A stretch of 51,939 nt of DNA. Source: Intestinimonas sp052065695. GTDB lineage: Bacteria > Bacillota > Clostridia > Oscillospirales > Oscillospiraceae. The notes below the pieces were generated by a model that was not told the origin of the DNA, searched no databases, and worked only from the letters and a program-made list of their open reading frames with translations. Position 1 is the first letter of the stretch. The number at the start of each line of letters is the position of its first letter. A program made the translations under genes and the position numbers. Positions 8,552 through 18,000 of this stretch are shown one piece after another. Location: the NCBI RefSeq assembly GCF_052065695.1, contig NZ_JBQHTM010000023.1, positions 1 through 51,939 of the forward strand. The letters run 5' to 3'.

Positions 8552-8631
8552 AATTTCTTGCCGCTGGGGAATTTGACATGAAAAGGGAGTACGTCCCCCA
8601 CATTTGCCCCGATTCTCCCAACAAATCAGGC

Positions 8632-8677
8632 CAAAAAAACAGGCTGCCCACATGCGGCTGAGGCATGGGGGCAGCCG
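8632..8677 (-). terminator. Terminator of the sigma-54 activator gene
   Basis: On the minus strand GGCTGCCC (8669-8676) pairs with GGGCAGCC (8642-8649), followed by T7 at 8633-8639. It insulates the activator gene from the sigma-54 promoter just downstream. Confidence 0.7.
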
Positions 8678-8680
8678 GAG

Positions 8681-8731
8681 ACAAATGTTTCGAATCAAAC
8701 AATTTGTTTCAAACAAAACGAAACGTTTTGT
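8681..8731. promoter_or_regulatory. Cluster of three inverted repeats, putative upstream activator sites
   Basis: Three symmetric elements are packed in 51 bases: an imperfect 27-mer ACAAAT...ATTTGT (8681-8707), TTGTTT-C-AAACAA (8705-8717) and ACAAAACG-AAA-CGTTTTGT (8713-8731, perfect 8-bp arms). They lie about 130-195 bases upstream of the sigma-54 promoter, the usual enhancer distance, and next to the activator gene. Binding by that activator is inference. Confidence 0.6.
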
Positions 8732-8740
8732 GCCGGAGCC

Positions 8741-10696
8741 TTACTTTTCATTTATCTGAAGGGCTTTCATTTTCTTCCACAGCGTAGAGCGGCTGATGCC
8801 CAGCAGTGAAGCGGCCGCTTCCCGCCGGTATCCACAGCGCACCAAGGCGTGACGGATTCGCTGCGCCTCACTTTCGGCGGCGGGCGGGGTGGTAGCCGTG
8901 CCGCCGCTGGGCTCCGGAAGCGACGTGGAGGCGTCCGGCGCCGTACCCACACCGGCGTCACCCAGCACCTCCGCCAGGGCACGGGCGCCGATTTGACGCT
9001 GGCGGCAGGTCACCACGGTCCTCAGGCAGATATTTTTCAGCTGTCGGATGTTGCCGTGCCAGTGGATCTGCTCCAGGAGGGCACAGGCGTCCTCGGTGAG
9101 CTGCATGGCGCCGGCGCCGGGCTGATAGTGAGCGGCGTAGGCGTCAATGAAGTGCTGGGCCAAGATGGGGATGTCCCCGGAGCGCTCATTGAGGGAGGGC
9201 AGCTGGACCCGCAGCACATCCAGCCGATAGTATAGGTCCTCACGGAACCGGCCTTCTTTCACATATTGAAACAGGTTTTTATTGGTGGCGGCAATAACCC
9301 GGATGTCAATGGGGATGATTCGGTTGTCCCCCAGGCGCATGATCTCACGCTCCTGCAACACCCGCAGCAGCTTGCACTGCAACGCGGTGCTGATCTCGGC
9401 CACCTCATCCAGGAAGATGGTGCCGCCGTGGGCCTGCTCAAACAGTCCGGTTTTTCCGCCCTTGGCGGCGCCGGTAAAGGCGCCCTCCACATAGCCGAAG
9501 AGCTCGCTCTCCAGGAGATTTTCATGGAGCGCGGCGCAGTTGATGGCCACAAAGGGCTGATTTCGCCGGGCGCTCTGGTTGTGGATACTCTGGGCAAAGA
9601 GCTCCTTTCCGGTGCCGGACGGGCCGGTGATCAGCACGTCCAGGTCGGTGCCGGCATACTGCTTGGCCAGCGCAATGACCCGGCGGAGCTGGGGACTGCC
9701 GCCCAGAATGTCAGTGAAGGTGTGCTTGGCCTCATATCCGTGGGCGTGAAGCTGTTTTCGGATGCTCTTTTCCATCTGCTGCAGCCGGGTGACATCCTGG
9801 AAAGTGATGATGTAACCCCATACACACCCCTTGTTTTCCAGCCTGGATTTGCTCACCGCCAGCTTCAGCGGGCCATAGGGCACCAGGGTGTTTTCACAGG
9901 TGCGGGCGCTCAGAAGCAGCTCCTGGAAGGGGCCGGCCGAAATGCAGGCGGCGGCAGATTTTCCCTCGTCTGAGGGGGACAGGCCCAGGGTGGAGCAGGC
10001 CGTATGGTTGAAGGACATCAGGGTGCCGTCTACCCCGATCTCCAGAATGCCCTCGTAGGTGTAGTCAAAGATAGTGCGCAGGCGCAGGGATTTGCGCTGT
10101 TCGATCATCTGGACCTGCACCATTTTTTTGGCCTCGGTGTAGGCCTGCCAGAGGGCCTCCTTCCCCGTGCGGAGCAGGGCGCAGGGAAGCCCCCGGCTCT
10201 GGGCGTAGGCGCAGGTCTCCACGCCGCCCAACAGGGCCTCGCAGCCGTCGGCGAGGGCCTCGTCCACCGCGGAAGCCCAGTCTGAGTCAGAGTGCCGCTC
10301 ATAGCAGCGCACCCGCATGCCCACGATCTCGGCCAGCTCTTCGGCGCCGTAGAGCATATTATGGGCGCCGACGATGGCGATGAGCTTGTCCCCTACTTGG
10401 CGCCGGAGCTGCTCCATACTGCGGACAAGATCGTTCCCGGCCACCGGGATCTCCACCAGGGGCGGCTGCTGAAACTGCCGCCGGAACAGCTCTGCTGTAA
10501 TTCCCCGAGAGATTACCACGTCATAGGTGCCAATCACCTCGGGATCAAACTGGCTCCCCGGGGTGACCACCTCCTCCAGTACATACTCCTCCGTAACGGT
10601 TTCGAAGTCGTGCTGGAACTGGTTGTGCTCGGCAAAGGTTTCAAAGGCTGCCTCAAAAAATCCTTTTTGTGGAAATAAAAGGGCGATGCGTACCAT
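8741..10696 (-). CDS. Sigma-54-dependent transcriptional activator, PrpR_N-PAS-AAA+-HTH
   Basis: A 651-residue enhancer-binding protein. Residues 1-190 resemble the PrpR N-terminal sensor domain; about 205-305 is a PAS domain; 330-570 is the AAA+ core with Walker A GPSGTGK (358-364), the sigma-54 contact loop GAFTGA (405-410) and Walker B FLDE (about 428-431); the last 40 residues form a Fis-type HTH ending in ISRSTLWKKMKAL. The protein should drive RpoN polymerase at the promoter at 8536-8551 when its small-molecule ligand binds. The start ATG 10696 has GGGGGAG upstream and begins like PrpR proteins. It is divergent from the iclR-type gene. No propionate genes are nearby, so it should not be called prpR. 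Confidence 0.9.
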   Translation of the reverse strand: MVRIALLFPQKGFFEAAFETFAEHNQFQHDFETVTEEYVLEEVVTPGSQFDPEVIGTYDVVISRGITAELFRRQFQQPPLVEIPVAGNDLVRSMEQLRRQVGDKLIAIVGAHNMLYGAEELAEIVGMRVRCYERHSDSDWASAVDEALADGCEALLGGVETCAYAQSRGLPCALLRTGKEALWQAYTEAKKMVQVQMIEQRKSLRLRTIFDYTYEGILEIGVDGTLMSFNHTACSTLGLSPSDEGKSAAACISAGPFQELLLSARTCENTLVPYGPLKLAVSKSRLENKGCVWGYIITFQDVTRLQQMEKSIRKQLHAHGYEAKHTFTDILGGSPQLRRVIALAKQYAGTDLDVLITGPSGTGKELFAQSIHNQSARRNQPFVAINCAALHENLLESELFGYVEGAFTGAAKGGKTGLFEQAHGGTIFLDEVAEISTALQCKLLRVLQEREIMRLGDNRIIPIDIRVIAATNKNLFQYVKEGRFREDLYYRLDVLRVQLPSLNERSGDIPILAQHFIDAYAAHYQPGAGAMQLTEDACALLEQIHWHGNIRQLKNICLRTVVTCRQRQIGARALAEVLGDAGVGTAPDASTSLPEPSGGTATTPPAAESEAQRIRHALVRCGYRREAAASLLGISRSTLWKKMKALQINEK

Positions 10697-10783
10697 CTGA
10701 ACTCCCCCTCCGCGGGCATAGCTGAAAAAGTTTTGTACTATCATACCACGATGTTTTTTCCGCGCGCAAGGTCAAATTGGGAC

Positions 10784-10812
10784 TTGACAACCATTCCCAT
10801 GGCTTCTATAAT
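10784..10812 (+). promoter_or_regulatory. Perfect sigma-A promoter of the iclR-aldolase operon
   Basis: TTGACA (10784-10789), 17-base spacer, TATAAT (10807-10812). Both hexamers match consensus exactly. Such a strong promoter directly before a palindrome suggests it is normally held off by a repressor. Confidence 0.9.
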
Positions 10813-10826
10813 GCAGCCACAATATA

Positions 10827-10841
10827 TGAAATTGAATTTCA
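10827..10841. promoter_or_regulatory. Palindromic operator, probable IclR-family binding site
   Basis: TGAAATT-G-AATTTCA is a perfect 15-bp palindrome lying just past the expected start point (about 10819). IclR proteins bind short AT-rich palindromes of this form; the downstream gene encodes one, so autorepression of the operon is likely. Confidence 0.65.
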
Positions 10842-10870
10842 AAGAATGAAATAAAAAGGGGGACACAGAG

Positions 10871-11659
10871 TTGAAGCCCAAGGATTCTGCCCAGGCGGGC
10901 AGCCCGAACCAGAGCGTGGCAAAGGCCCTGCAGATCCTGCGCGTTTTTACCCAGCAGACGCCCCGTCTGCGCCTGAAGGACATCAGCCAGCGCACCGGAA
11001 TCAACCAGGCCACAGCCAGCCGTCTCCTGGCCACCATGCGGGAACAGGGGTTCATCCTCCAGGAGGACGGCTATTACTGCCTGGGCTGGCAGGAGGTGCT
11101 GCGGATGGAGGGCGTGGTACTCCAGTCCATGTCGCTGCGGCGGCTGAGCATGCCTTATCTGGAGCAGCTGGCCCTGCTGCTGCGCAAGAACGTAAACCTG
11201 GCGGTGCTGGACGGGACAGAGGTGGTCTATCTGTGCCGGGCCGAGGGGGAGGAGGGCTCCCGAGGCTATTACCACGCGGGCATGCGCCGTCCCGCCCACT
11301 GTACCGCGTTGGGCAAGGTGCTCCTGTGCGCCACCCCGGAACAGGCCGCGCCCATGTTTGAGGGGGCGGGTCCCAGGCGCTTTACCTTCTCCACCATCAC
11401 AGACCGGGAGACCTATCTGGCGGAGCTGGAAAAGACGGCCCTCCAGGGCTACGGCACCGACATGGAGGAGTGCATCCACGGGTACAACTGTGTGGCCGTC
11501 CCCATTCTGGGGCTGGACGGCGGCGTGCGCGCCGCCATCAGCGTCAGCGGGGCCTCCAACGAGTTCGGCCTGGATGAGATGCAGCGGCTGCTCCCCCACC
11601 TGCGCAACACGGCGCAGAAGATTCTCCTCCAGCTCGGCAGTGGGGAGAATGGCGCGTAG
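10871..11659 (+). CDS. IclR-family transcriptional regulator
   Basis: A 262-residue protein with an N-terminal winged helix (about 14-75; LKDISQRTGINQATASRLLA is the DNA-binding helix pair) and a C-terminal IclR effector domain (about 85-255) that binds a small carboxylate or aromatic ligand. Initiation is at a TTG (10871) with AAGGGGG upstream; no ATG is better placed. It is the first gene of a run iclR-aldolase-ADH-dehydrogenase with no terminator in the 70-base gap to the aldolase, so it probably represses its own operon through the palindrome at 10827-10841. Whether it also touches the sigma-54 unit is unknown. Confidence 0.88.
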   Translation: MKPKDSAQAGSPNQSVAKALQILRVFTQQTPRLRLKDISQRTGINQATASRLLATMREQGFILQEDGYYCLGWQEVLRMEGVVLQSMSLRRLSMPYLEQLALLLRKNVNLAVLDGTEVVYLCRAEGEEGSRGYYHAGMRRPAHCTALGKVLLCATPEQAAPMFEGAGPRRFTFSTITDRETYLAELEKTALQGYGTDMEECIHGYNCVAVPILGLDGGVRAAISVSGASNEFGLDEMQRLLPHLRNTAQKILLQLGSGENGA

Positions 11660-11729
11660 GCGCCGGTACAACGGATGAGTTCTCGATAAAGTTTATATAG
11701 CTTCAATCATGCTTAGGAGGTTCAAAATT

Positions 11730-12620
11730 ATGGCGGTAAAAGGGATTATTCCGGCGCTGGTCACGCCCATCGACGAGGATGAGCGCGTCAACGAAAAGGC
11801 CCTGCGGCATCTGCTGGACTACACGGTGGACAACGGGTGCCACGGCGTCTTTATTCTCAGCAGCACAGGGGAATTTTACGGTCTGCGCGAGGAAGAGAAG
11901 CGGCGGGCCATTGAGATCACCGTGGACCACATCCACGGCAGAGTGCCCGTCATGGCGGGTGCCTACGGGATCGGCACCAAGGAGGCCATCCGCATGGTGG
12001 CCATGGCCAAGGAGGCCGGGGCCGACCTGGTGAGCGTGCTCACCCCCATGATGATCACCCCCAACGATGAGGAGATCTATCAGCATTACCGGGCCATCGC
12101 GGAGTCCACGGACCTGCCTGTGACCCTCTATAACAACCCCGACCGCACCCATGTGAACATTTCCGCCAAGGTGGTGGAGCGGCTGGCGGCCATTCCCAAT
12201 GTGGCCGCGGTGAAGGACAGCAGCGGCGATCTGGGCCTGATGATGGACTATATCCGCCGCACCGCGGACATGGACTTCGACGTCCTGTGCGGCCGGGACA
12301 TGCTGATCTTCGCCAACCTCACCCATGGCGGCAGCGGCAGCGTGGCCGCCACCGCCAACGTGGCCCCCGCCCTTCTGGTGGACCTCTACAACAAGGTCCA
12401 GCAGGGGGACTGGCAGGGCGCCCTGGCCGACCAGTACAAGCTGGCGCCCTTCCGCCTCTCCTTCGGCATGGCCAGCTGGCCGGCGGTGACCAAGGACGCC
12501 CTGAACCTCATGGGCTTCGAGGTGGGCCAGCCTGTGGCCCCCATCACCGGCTGCAAGCCGGAAAAGCTGGAGGTCCTGCGGGGCCTGCTGGAGGACCTGG
12601 GCGTCCTGGGTCAGAAATAA
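11730..12620 (+). CDS. DapA-family aldolase (2-keto-3-deoxy acid aldolase candidate)
   Basis: A 296-residue class I pyruvate-dependent aldolase/lyase of the dihydrodipicolinate synthase superfamily. The Schiff-base lysine is K162 (AAVKDSSGD), the catalytic tyrosine Y134 (LYNNPDRT), and the carboxylate-binding loop is SSTGE (44-48). In DapA proper the loop is usually GTTGE, and no lysine-pathway gene is nearby, so cleavage of a 2-keto-3-deoxy sugar acid into pyruvate plus an aldehyde is more likely; this is inference from context. ATG 11730 follows TTAGGAGG. Next gene is an Fe-alcohol dehydrogenase that could reduce the aldehyde product. Confidence 0.85.
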   Translation: MAVKGIIPALVTPIDEDERVNEKALRHLLDYTVDNGCHGVFILSSTGEFYGLREEEKRRAIEITVDHIHGRVPVMAGAYGIGTKEAIRMVAMAKEAGADLVSVLTPMMITPNDEEIYQHYRAIAESTDLPVTLYNNPDRTHVNISAKVVERLAAIPNVAAVKDSSGDLGLMMDYIRRTADMDFDVLCGRDMLIFANLTHGGSGSVAATANVAPALLVDLYNKVQQGDWQGALADQYKLAPFRLSFGMASWPAVTKDALNLMGFEVGQPVAPITGCKPEKLEVLRGLLEDLGVLGQK

Positions 12621-12708
12621 GTTTAGACGGCGTCAGAAGAAGAGTCTCCCGGATCTATGCAGGACGGGAGTCCGGGATCAGATGATATGAGAAAGGAACG
12701 GGATAACC

Positions 12709-13875
12709 ATGGCGAATATTTTTACCATTCCGAACCGCATCGTAGCCGGTGAAGGCGCACTGCGGCTGGCCGGTGGGGAGCTCCCCGCGTTCGGAAAGAA
12801 GGCGCTCATCGTAACGGACCCTATGATGGTCAAGCTGGGCAATACCGATAAGGTGACCGACATGCTGGACTCCATGGGGATTGAGCACGCGATCTATGAT
12901 GGTATCACCGGCGAGCCCAACCACGAGATGATCGACCGCGGCGTAGCGGTCTATCAGGAGAGCGGATGCGACTTCCTCATGGCCATCGGCGGCGGCAGCC
13001 CCATCGACTCCATGAAGGCCATCGCGGCGGTGGTGGCCAACGGCGGCAGCATCTGCGACTATGTGGGAAAGACCCTGGTCAACCCCATGCCGCCCACCTG
13101 CGCCATCCCCACCACGGCTGGCACCGGCAGTGAGGCCACCAGCGTCACCATCATCACCAACCTGCAGACCCAGGTCAAAATGATGATTAAGGACCCCGCC
13201 CTGATGGTGCGTATGGCCATCGTGGACCCCCAGTTCACCATGACGGCGCCCCCGTCTGTGACGGCCTCCACCGGTGTGGACGCCCTGTGCCACGCCGTGG
13301 AAGCCTATACCAGCACCAAGGCCTTCTCCATGTCGGACATGTTTGCCCTCAGCGCCGTGAAGCGGATTTTTGGCAACCTGTACCGGGCCTACGAGTGCGG
13401 CTCCGACGGAAAGGCCCGGGAGGAGATGGCCATTGCCTCCCTGGAGGCCGGTATCGCCTTTTCCAATGCGTCGGTCACCATCGTCCACGGCATGAGCCGC
13501 CCCATCGGCGCCCTCTTCCATGTGGCCCACGGCCTTTCCAACGCCATGCTGCTGGACACCTGCCTCCGCTTTGCCCTGCCCGGAGCGCCGGAGCGTTTCT
13601 GTGACCTGGCCAAGGCCATCGGCGTCTACCAGGATGGGATGAGCGACGAGGAGGGCGCGGCCGCCTTCGCGGCGGCGGTCAGTGAGCTGCTGCACAAGCT
13701 GAAGATTCCCACCCCGGCCGAATACGGCCTGGACCGGACCGCCTTTTTTGACGCCATCGACAAGATGGCCGAGGATGCCATGGCCAGCGGCAGCCCCTCC
13801 AATACCCGCCGGACACCCACGGTGGAGGATCTGAAGGTCCTCTATCGCGCCCTCTGGGACGAGACCAGCTGCTGA
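12709..13875 (+). CDS. Iron-containing alcohol dehydrogenase
   Basis: A 388-residue group III (Fe-dependent) alcohol dehydrogenase. The NAD(P) binding segment GGGSPIDSMK (94-103) and metal ligands D191, H195 (VDALCHAVEAY), H260 (IVHGMSRP) and H274 (HVAHG) are all present, so the enzyme should be active. Relatives reduce lactaldehyde, glycolaldehyde, succinic semialdehyde or butyraldehyde. In this operon it would reduce the aldehyde released by the aldolase, or oxidise an alcohol substrate; the direction is not evident. Start ATG 12709 has AAAGGAACGGGA upstream. It starts 88 bases after the aldolase and ends 15 bases before the next gene. Confidence 0.9.
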   Translation: MANIFTIPNRIVAGEGALRLAGGELPAFGKKALIVTDPMMVKLGNTDKVTDMLDSMGIEHAIYDGITGEPNHEMIDRGVAVYQESGCDFLMAIGGGSPIDSMKAIAAVVANGGSICDYVGKTLVNPMPPTCAIPTTAGTGSEATSVTIITNLQTQVKMMIKDPALMVRMAIVDPQFTMTAPPSVTASTGVDALCHAVEAYTSTKAFSMSDMFALSAVKRIFGNLYRAYECGSDGKAREEMAIASLEAGIAFSNASVTIVHGMSRPIGALFHVAHGLSNAMLLDTCLRFALPGAPERFCDLAKAIGVYQDGMSDEEGAAAFAAAVSELLHKLKIPTPAEYGLDRTAFFDAIDKMAEDAMASGSPSNTRRTPTVEDLKVLYRALWDETSC

Positions 13876-13890
13876 AAGGGGAAACAGACG

Positions 13891-14751
13891 GTGAAAAAAG
13901 TCGGATTTGTAGGCGTGGGCGTGATGGGACATGGTATGGTCCGGAATCTGATGTCCCACGGCTTTGAGGTGACCATCTACACCCGCACCAAGGAAAAGGC
14001 GGCGGATCTGCTGGGCGAGGGAGTCCGGTGGGCCGACAGCCCCGCCGCCTGTGCCAGGTCTTCTGAGGCCGTCATCACCATGGTGGGCTATCCCAAGGAT
14101 GTGGAGGACGTGTACTTTGGCGAAAACGGCATCCTGGATGCCATGGCGCCGGGGGGGTACGTCATCGACATGACCACCACCAACCCCCAGCTCAGCAAAC
14201 GGATCGCCGACCGGGCCCGGGAACAGGGGCTGCACGCCCTGGACGCGCCGGTGAGCGGCGGGGATACCGGCGCGAAAAACGGCACCCTTGCCATCATGGT
14301 GGGTGGGGAGCGGGCCGATTTTGAAGCCTGCCTGCCCCTCTTTGAGGCCATGGGCAGCAACATCCGCTACGAGGGTCCGGCGGGATTTGGCCAGCACACC
14401 AAAATGGCCAACCAGATCGCCCTGGCCGGGGTAATGGCCGGCCTGGCCGAGGCCCTGACCTACGCCCAAAAACACGGTCTGGACCTCCAGACCCTGCTGG
14501 ACACCATCAGCACCGGCGCGGCGGGCAGCTGGCAGATGAGCAATACCGCCCCCAGGATTCTGGCTCAGGACTTTGCCCCTGGATTCTTTGTCAAGCACTT
14601 CATCAAGGATCTCTCCATTGCGGAGGAGGAGAGCCGCGCAGTTCAGACCGACCTTCCTGTCACGAACCAGGTGCTGGCCATGTATCAGGCCCTGGCCGAC
14701 CGTGGGATGGGAGATCTGGGCACCCAGGCTTTGATCCGGTACTTTGAATAA
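13891..14751 (+). CDS. Beta-hydroxyacid dehydrogenase (3-hydroxyisobutyrate / tartronate semialdehyde reductase family)
   Basis: A 286-residue NAD(P)-dependent dehydrogenase. The Rossmann motif GFVGVGVMGHGM (5-16), substrate signature DAPVSGGDTGAKNG (118-131) and catalytic K171 (KMANQIALAG) are intact. Family members interconvert a beta-hydroxyacid and its semialdehyde (3-hydroxyisobutyrate, tartronate semialdehyde, succinate semialdehyde). GTG start at 13891, AAAGGGG upstream. It closes the iclR operon and is followed by a strong terminator, so it is the final reduction/oxidation step of the proposed sugar-acid route. Confidence 0.88.
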   Translation: MKKVGFVGVGVMGHGMVRNLMSHGFEVTIYTRTKEKAADLLGEGVRWADSPAACARSSEAVITMVGYPKDVEDVYFGENGILDAMAPGGYVIDMTTTNPQLSKRIADRAREQGLHALDAPVSGGDTGAKNGTLAIMVGGERADFEACLPLFEAMGSNIRYEGPAGFGQHTKMANQIALAGVMAGLAEALTYAQKHGLDLQTLLDTISTGAAGSWQMSNTAPRILAQDFAPGFFVKHFIKDLSIAEEESRAVQTDLPVTNQVLAMYQALADRGMGDLGTQALIRYFE

Positions 14752-14822
14752 GGTACAGAGAGGTCCCCTGCTTTGTGCCGGTGAGTGCGTGACGCTGTTG
14801 CCGGCGAATAAGAGATACAAAG

Positions 14823-14867
14823 GGCCGGGGCGGCCGCCTTGACATAGGCGGCCGCTCCGGCCGTTTA
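14823..14867 (+). terminator. Terminator of the iclR-aldolase operon
   Basis: A 16-bp GC-rich stem with one G-T mismatch (14823-14838 with 14847-14862) followed by TTTATT, 72 bases past the last stop codon. Confidence 0.8.
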
Positions 14868-14998
14868 TTCGCCTGCGTCTTTCTCACTGTGATTATGTAT
14901 CGTACTAAATTATATTTATATATATTCATATATTCCTCTCTGTATAGTGCAGCGGAGAATAAATACATGAAGAGGCTATATTTTATGTATTTTTATAC

Positions 14999-15027
14999 TT
15001 GACGCCCCCGGAACTTGGTGGTATCAT
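14999..15027 (+). promoter_or_regulatory. Sigma-A promoter of the SLH carboxypeptidase gene
   Basis: TTGACG (14999-15004), 17-base spacer, TATCAT (15022-15027). The 130 bases before it are AT-rich and hold no gene. Confidence 0.7.
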
Positions 15028-15032
15028 TCATA

Positions 15033-15061
15033 AATAATATTCCAAGTATGTGAATATTATT
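15033..15061 (+). promoter_or_regulatory. Inverted repeat at the 5' end of the SLH carboxypeptidase transcript
   Basis: AATAATATTC (15033-15042) and GAATATTATT (15052-15061) are perfect 10-bp complements 9 bases apart. It begins near +1, so it could be an operator or a stabilising 5' mRNA hairpin. Confidence 0.5.
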
Positions 15062-15085
15062 CATACGGTATTCAAAGGAAAGAGA

Positions 15086-18000
15086 ATGGTGATGAGCATG
15101 AAGAAACAACTGTCCCTTGGGCGGCTGCTGTCACTGGTGACGGCGCTGGCCCTCCTGCTGTCTCTGTGCGTGTTCCCCGCGTCCGCCGCAGAGAGCACCG
15201 CAGCCCCCGCGGCCTCATTTGAGAACACCGCGGGCGACAATGGAGAGAACATGATCTCTCTGACCAACAAGCGGACCTTCAAGGCCAGCATCCCGGTGGA
15301 TATGACCCTGGAGGAGGCTCAGGCCGCCGCCGAGACGGTGGTCTGGTCTCTGGACCGCGACGAGACCCAGACCTATGTGGATGAGACCCTTTACCCCAAC
15401 CAGTCCCAGGGCGGCGCTCTGGATACCTGGATGTGCAAGGATGGGGAGACCCCCTTCTTCTCCGACATTGTGACCGCCGCTGAGACTGTGGACGATCAGG
15501 TCTGCCTGACCGTCACCTTCTCCAACACCGGCTACTTCGGTGAGGACCTCAGCGCCCCCCACGTCAACGGTGGCTACTACCTGGACGTGTGCGGCTGGTT
15601 CGATCTGACCGCCACCGGTGCCGACGGCACCGTGCTGGGCTCCGTGGAGGGCATCAAGGTCACCCCCTATGACAGCTTCCACACCATGGCCGAGCTGTAC
15701 AGCCAGATCGACGAGATCGTGGACTATGCCGCCGACAACACCGACCTCTATGTGGAGCGCTTCTCCATGGGCTCCAGCCAGGGCGACAACGGCATGGAGA
15801 GCCTGGACATGCCCTACCTGATCGTGGCCAAGGACAAGAGCGTCCTGGACAAGTGGCAGAGCATCAAGGCCGAGGCCGAGAGCGACCCCTCCGGACTCAT
15901 CGAGAAGATCGAGAACGGCACCCTGGGCGACTACCAGGTCCCCGTCCTCTACTCCAACGTCCACGCCAATGAGGTGGCCGCCGCCGACGGCGTGCTGACC
16001 TTCGCCTGGATGCTGGTGGAGACCGCCGCCTCTGAGACCGGCACCGTGGACTACGACAAGCTCACCGGCTTCACCGCCGAGGGCGAGGCCGAGCTGGCCG
16101 CCCAGATGGGCCCCGTGGGCAAGGAGGGCTCGGTTGCCGTGCCCGACCTGGTGGCTGACACCGCCACCTACCTGGGCTACATCAAGGGCCAGAACGCCGA
16201 CGGCACCACCGCCACCAACTCCACCGTGGTGGACCTGGAGAAGTACTACACCATTGAGACCGAGACCGTGGATGTGGACGAGCTCCTCAACGACGTGTTC
16301 TTCATCATCGTGCCCGAGGAGAACGTGGAGGGCCGCACCTATGTGACCCGTACCTCCTCCGGCGGCTTCGATCTGAACCGGGACAACTCCTTCCAGACCC
16401 AGGCCGAGACCCAGAACATGACCCGGCTCATCGCCGAGTGGAACCCCGTGAGCTTCACCGAGTTCCACGGCCGTGTCTCCGCCTTCCAGTGCGAGCCCTG
16501 CGATCCCCCCCACGAGCCCAACTTTGAGTACGACCTGCTGGCCGAGCACCTGATGGCCGGCGGCGAGGCGCTGGGCATTGCCGCCGTGGCCAACAACGAC
16601 GGCCACAACAGCTATGTGATCCCCCAGCGGGACTACCTCACCTACACCGGTGAGAAGACCGCCGACGGTGAGAATCAGACCCAGTGGCTGGACCCCTGGG
16701 ACGACATGTCCACCAGCTACACTCCCCAGTACGCCATGCTCCACGGCACCGTGTCCTACACGGTGGAGGTCCCCGCCTATGACGAGTTCATGGTGCAGGG
16801 CGTGGCCTACGGCCAGCTGGGCCAGTCCAACTACATCGCCGCCAACAAGGAGAGCTACCTCCTGGCCCAGACCAAGATCTTCGAGCGGGGCGTGACCAAC
16901 GCCAACTCCGACGCCTACGACCTGGTGGGCCAGTGGTTCTGCGACCAGTACGACGTGGAGGGCGCCGAGTCCGACCTCTTCCGTCCCGAGTACGACGGCG
17001 AGGGCCAGAACGGCAACTTCTACCCCGAGTGCTACATCATCCCCATGGACGGCGCCAACCAGTCCAACCTGCAGGACGCCGCCGATATGATGGTGTACCT
17101 GGCCCGCAACGGCGTGAAGGTCAACCTCACCGAGAAGGCCTTCACCTATGACGGCGTGGAGTATCCCGCCGGCACCCTGATCGTCTCCATGTACCAGGCC
17201 AAGCGCAGCGTGGCCAACGGCGTCCTCTATGACGGCACCGTCATCACCGAGTGGCCCGTTCTCTACTCCGAGGGCATCACCGCCTTCGACAAGACCCGCG
17301 GCTTTGACATGGTGGTGTGCGCCGAGCCCGCCGCCTATGAGACCATCGCCGCCGCCTGCGGCGACGCCATGGACTACGAGGACACCCTGGCCTATGTGGC
17401 CGCCCTCACCTCCTCCTTCACCGGCGTGGAGAACGCCCAGGTGGTGCTGATGAATTCCTCCGAGGACTCCACCGCCGCCGTCAACGCCCTGCTGAAGGCC
17501 GGCAAGGCCGTCTCCCTCATCACCGAGGGTGAGTACAAGGGCAGCTTCCTGTGCTCCTACGCCGACTGGCAGAGCGTGGCCGACGACTACCTGATCTCCG
17601 GCATCGGCGTGGAGGAGGCCCCCGCCGCCCAGGCCCTCACCAAGGCCCCCGTGGTCTACATCTCCGGCAAGCCTGCCGACAACGACACCGGCTTCGTCAA
17701 GACCACCCTGGTCAGCGGCGCCTATGCCTACAACTATGATCGCCAGGCGATGGAGATGCTGGGCTTCACCGTCACCGACGACGCCTCCAAGGCCGACATC
17801 ATCATCGGCGCCGCTGCCCTGGACGACCAGGCCCTGGCCGCCGTCAAGAGCGGCACCCCCTACATCGGCTACGGCTCCTCCGCTGTGAGCTCCGCCACCG
17901 ACCTCTTCGCCGACGGCGCCCTGGTCCGGGAGACCGTCAGCGACAACGCCATGGACGCCCTGGCCTACGTGACCTATCCCACCGACAGCCTCATCACCGC

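Noticed and set aside
8741..10696. Naming the sigma-54 activator prpR (propionate regulator)
   Set aside because: No prpBCDE genes are present; the sensor domain type occurs in regulators for many carboxylates.
11730..12620. Naming the aldolase dapA
   Set aside because: The SSTGE loop instead of GTTGE and the catabolic operon argue against dihydrodipicolinate synthase.
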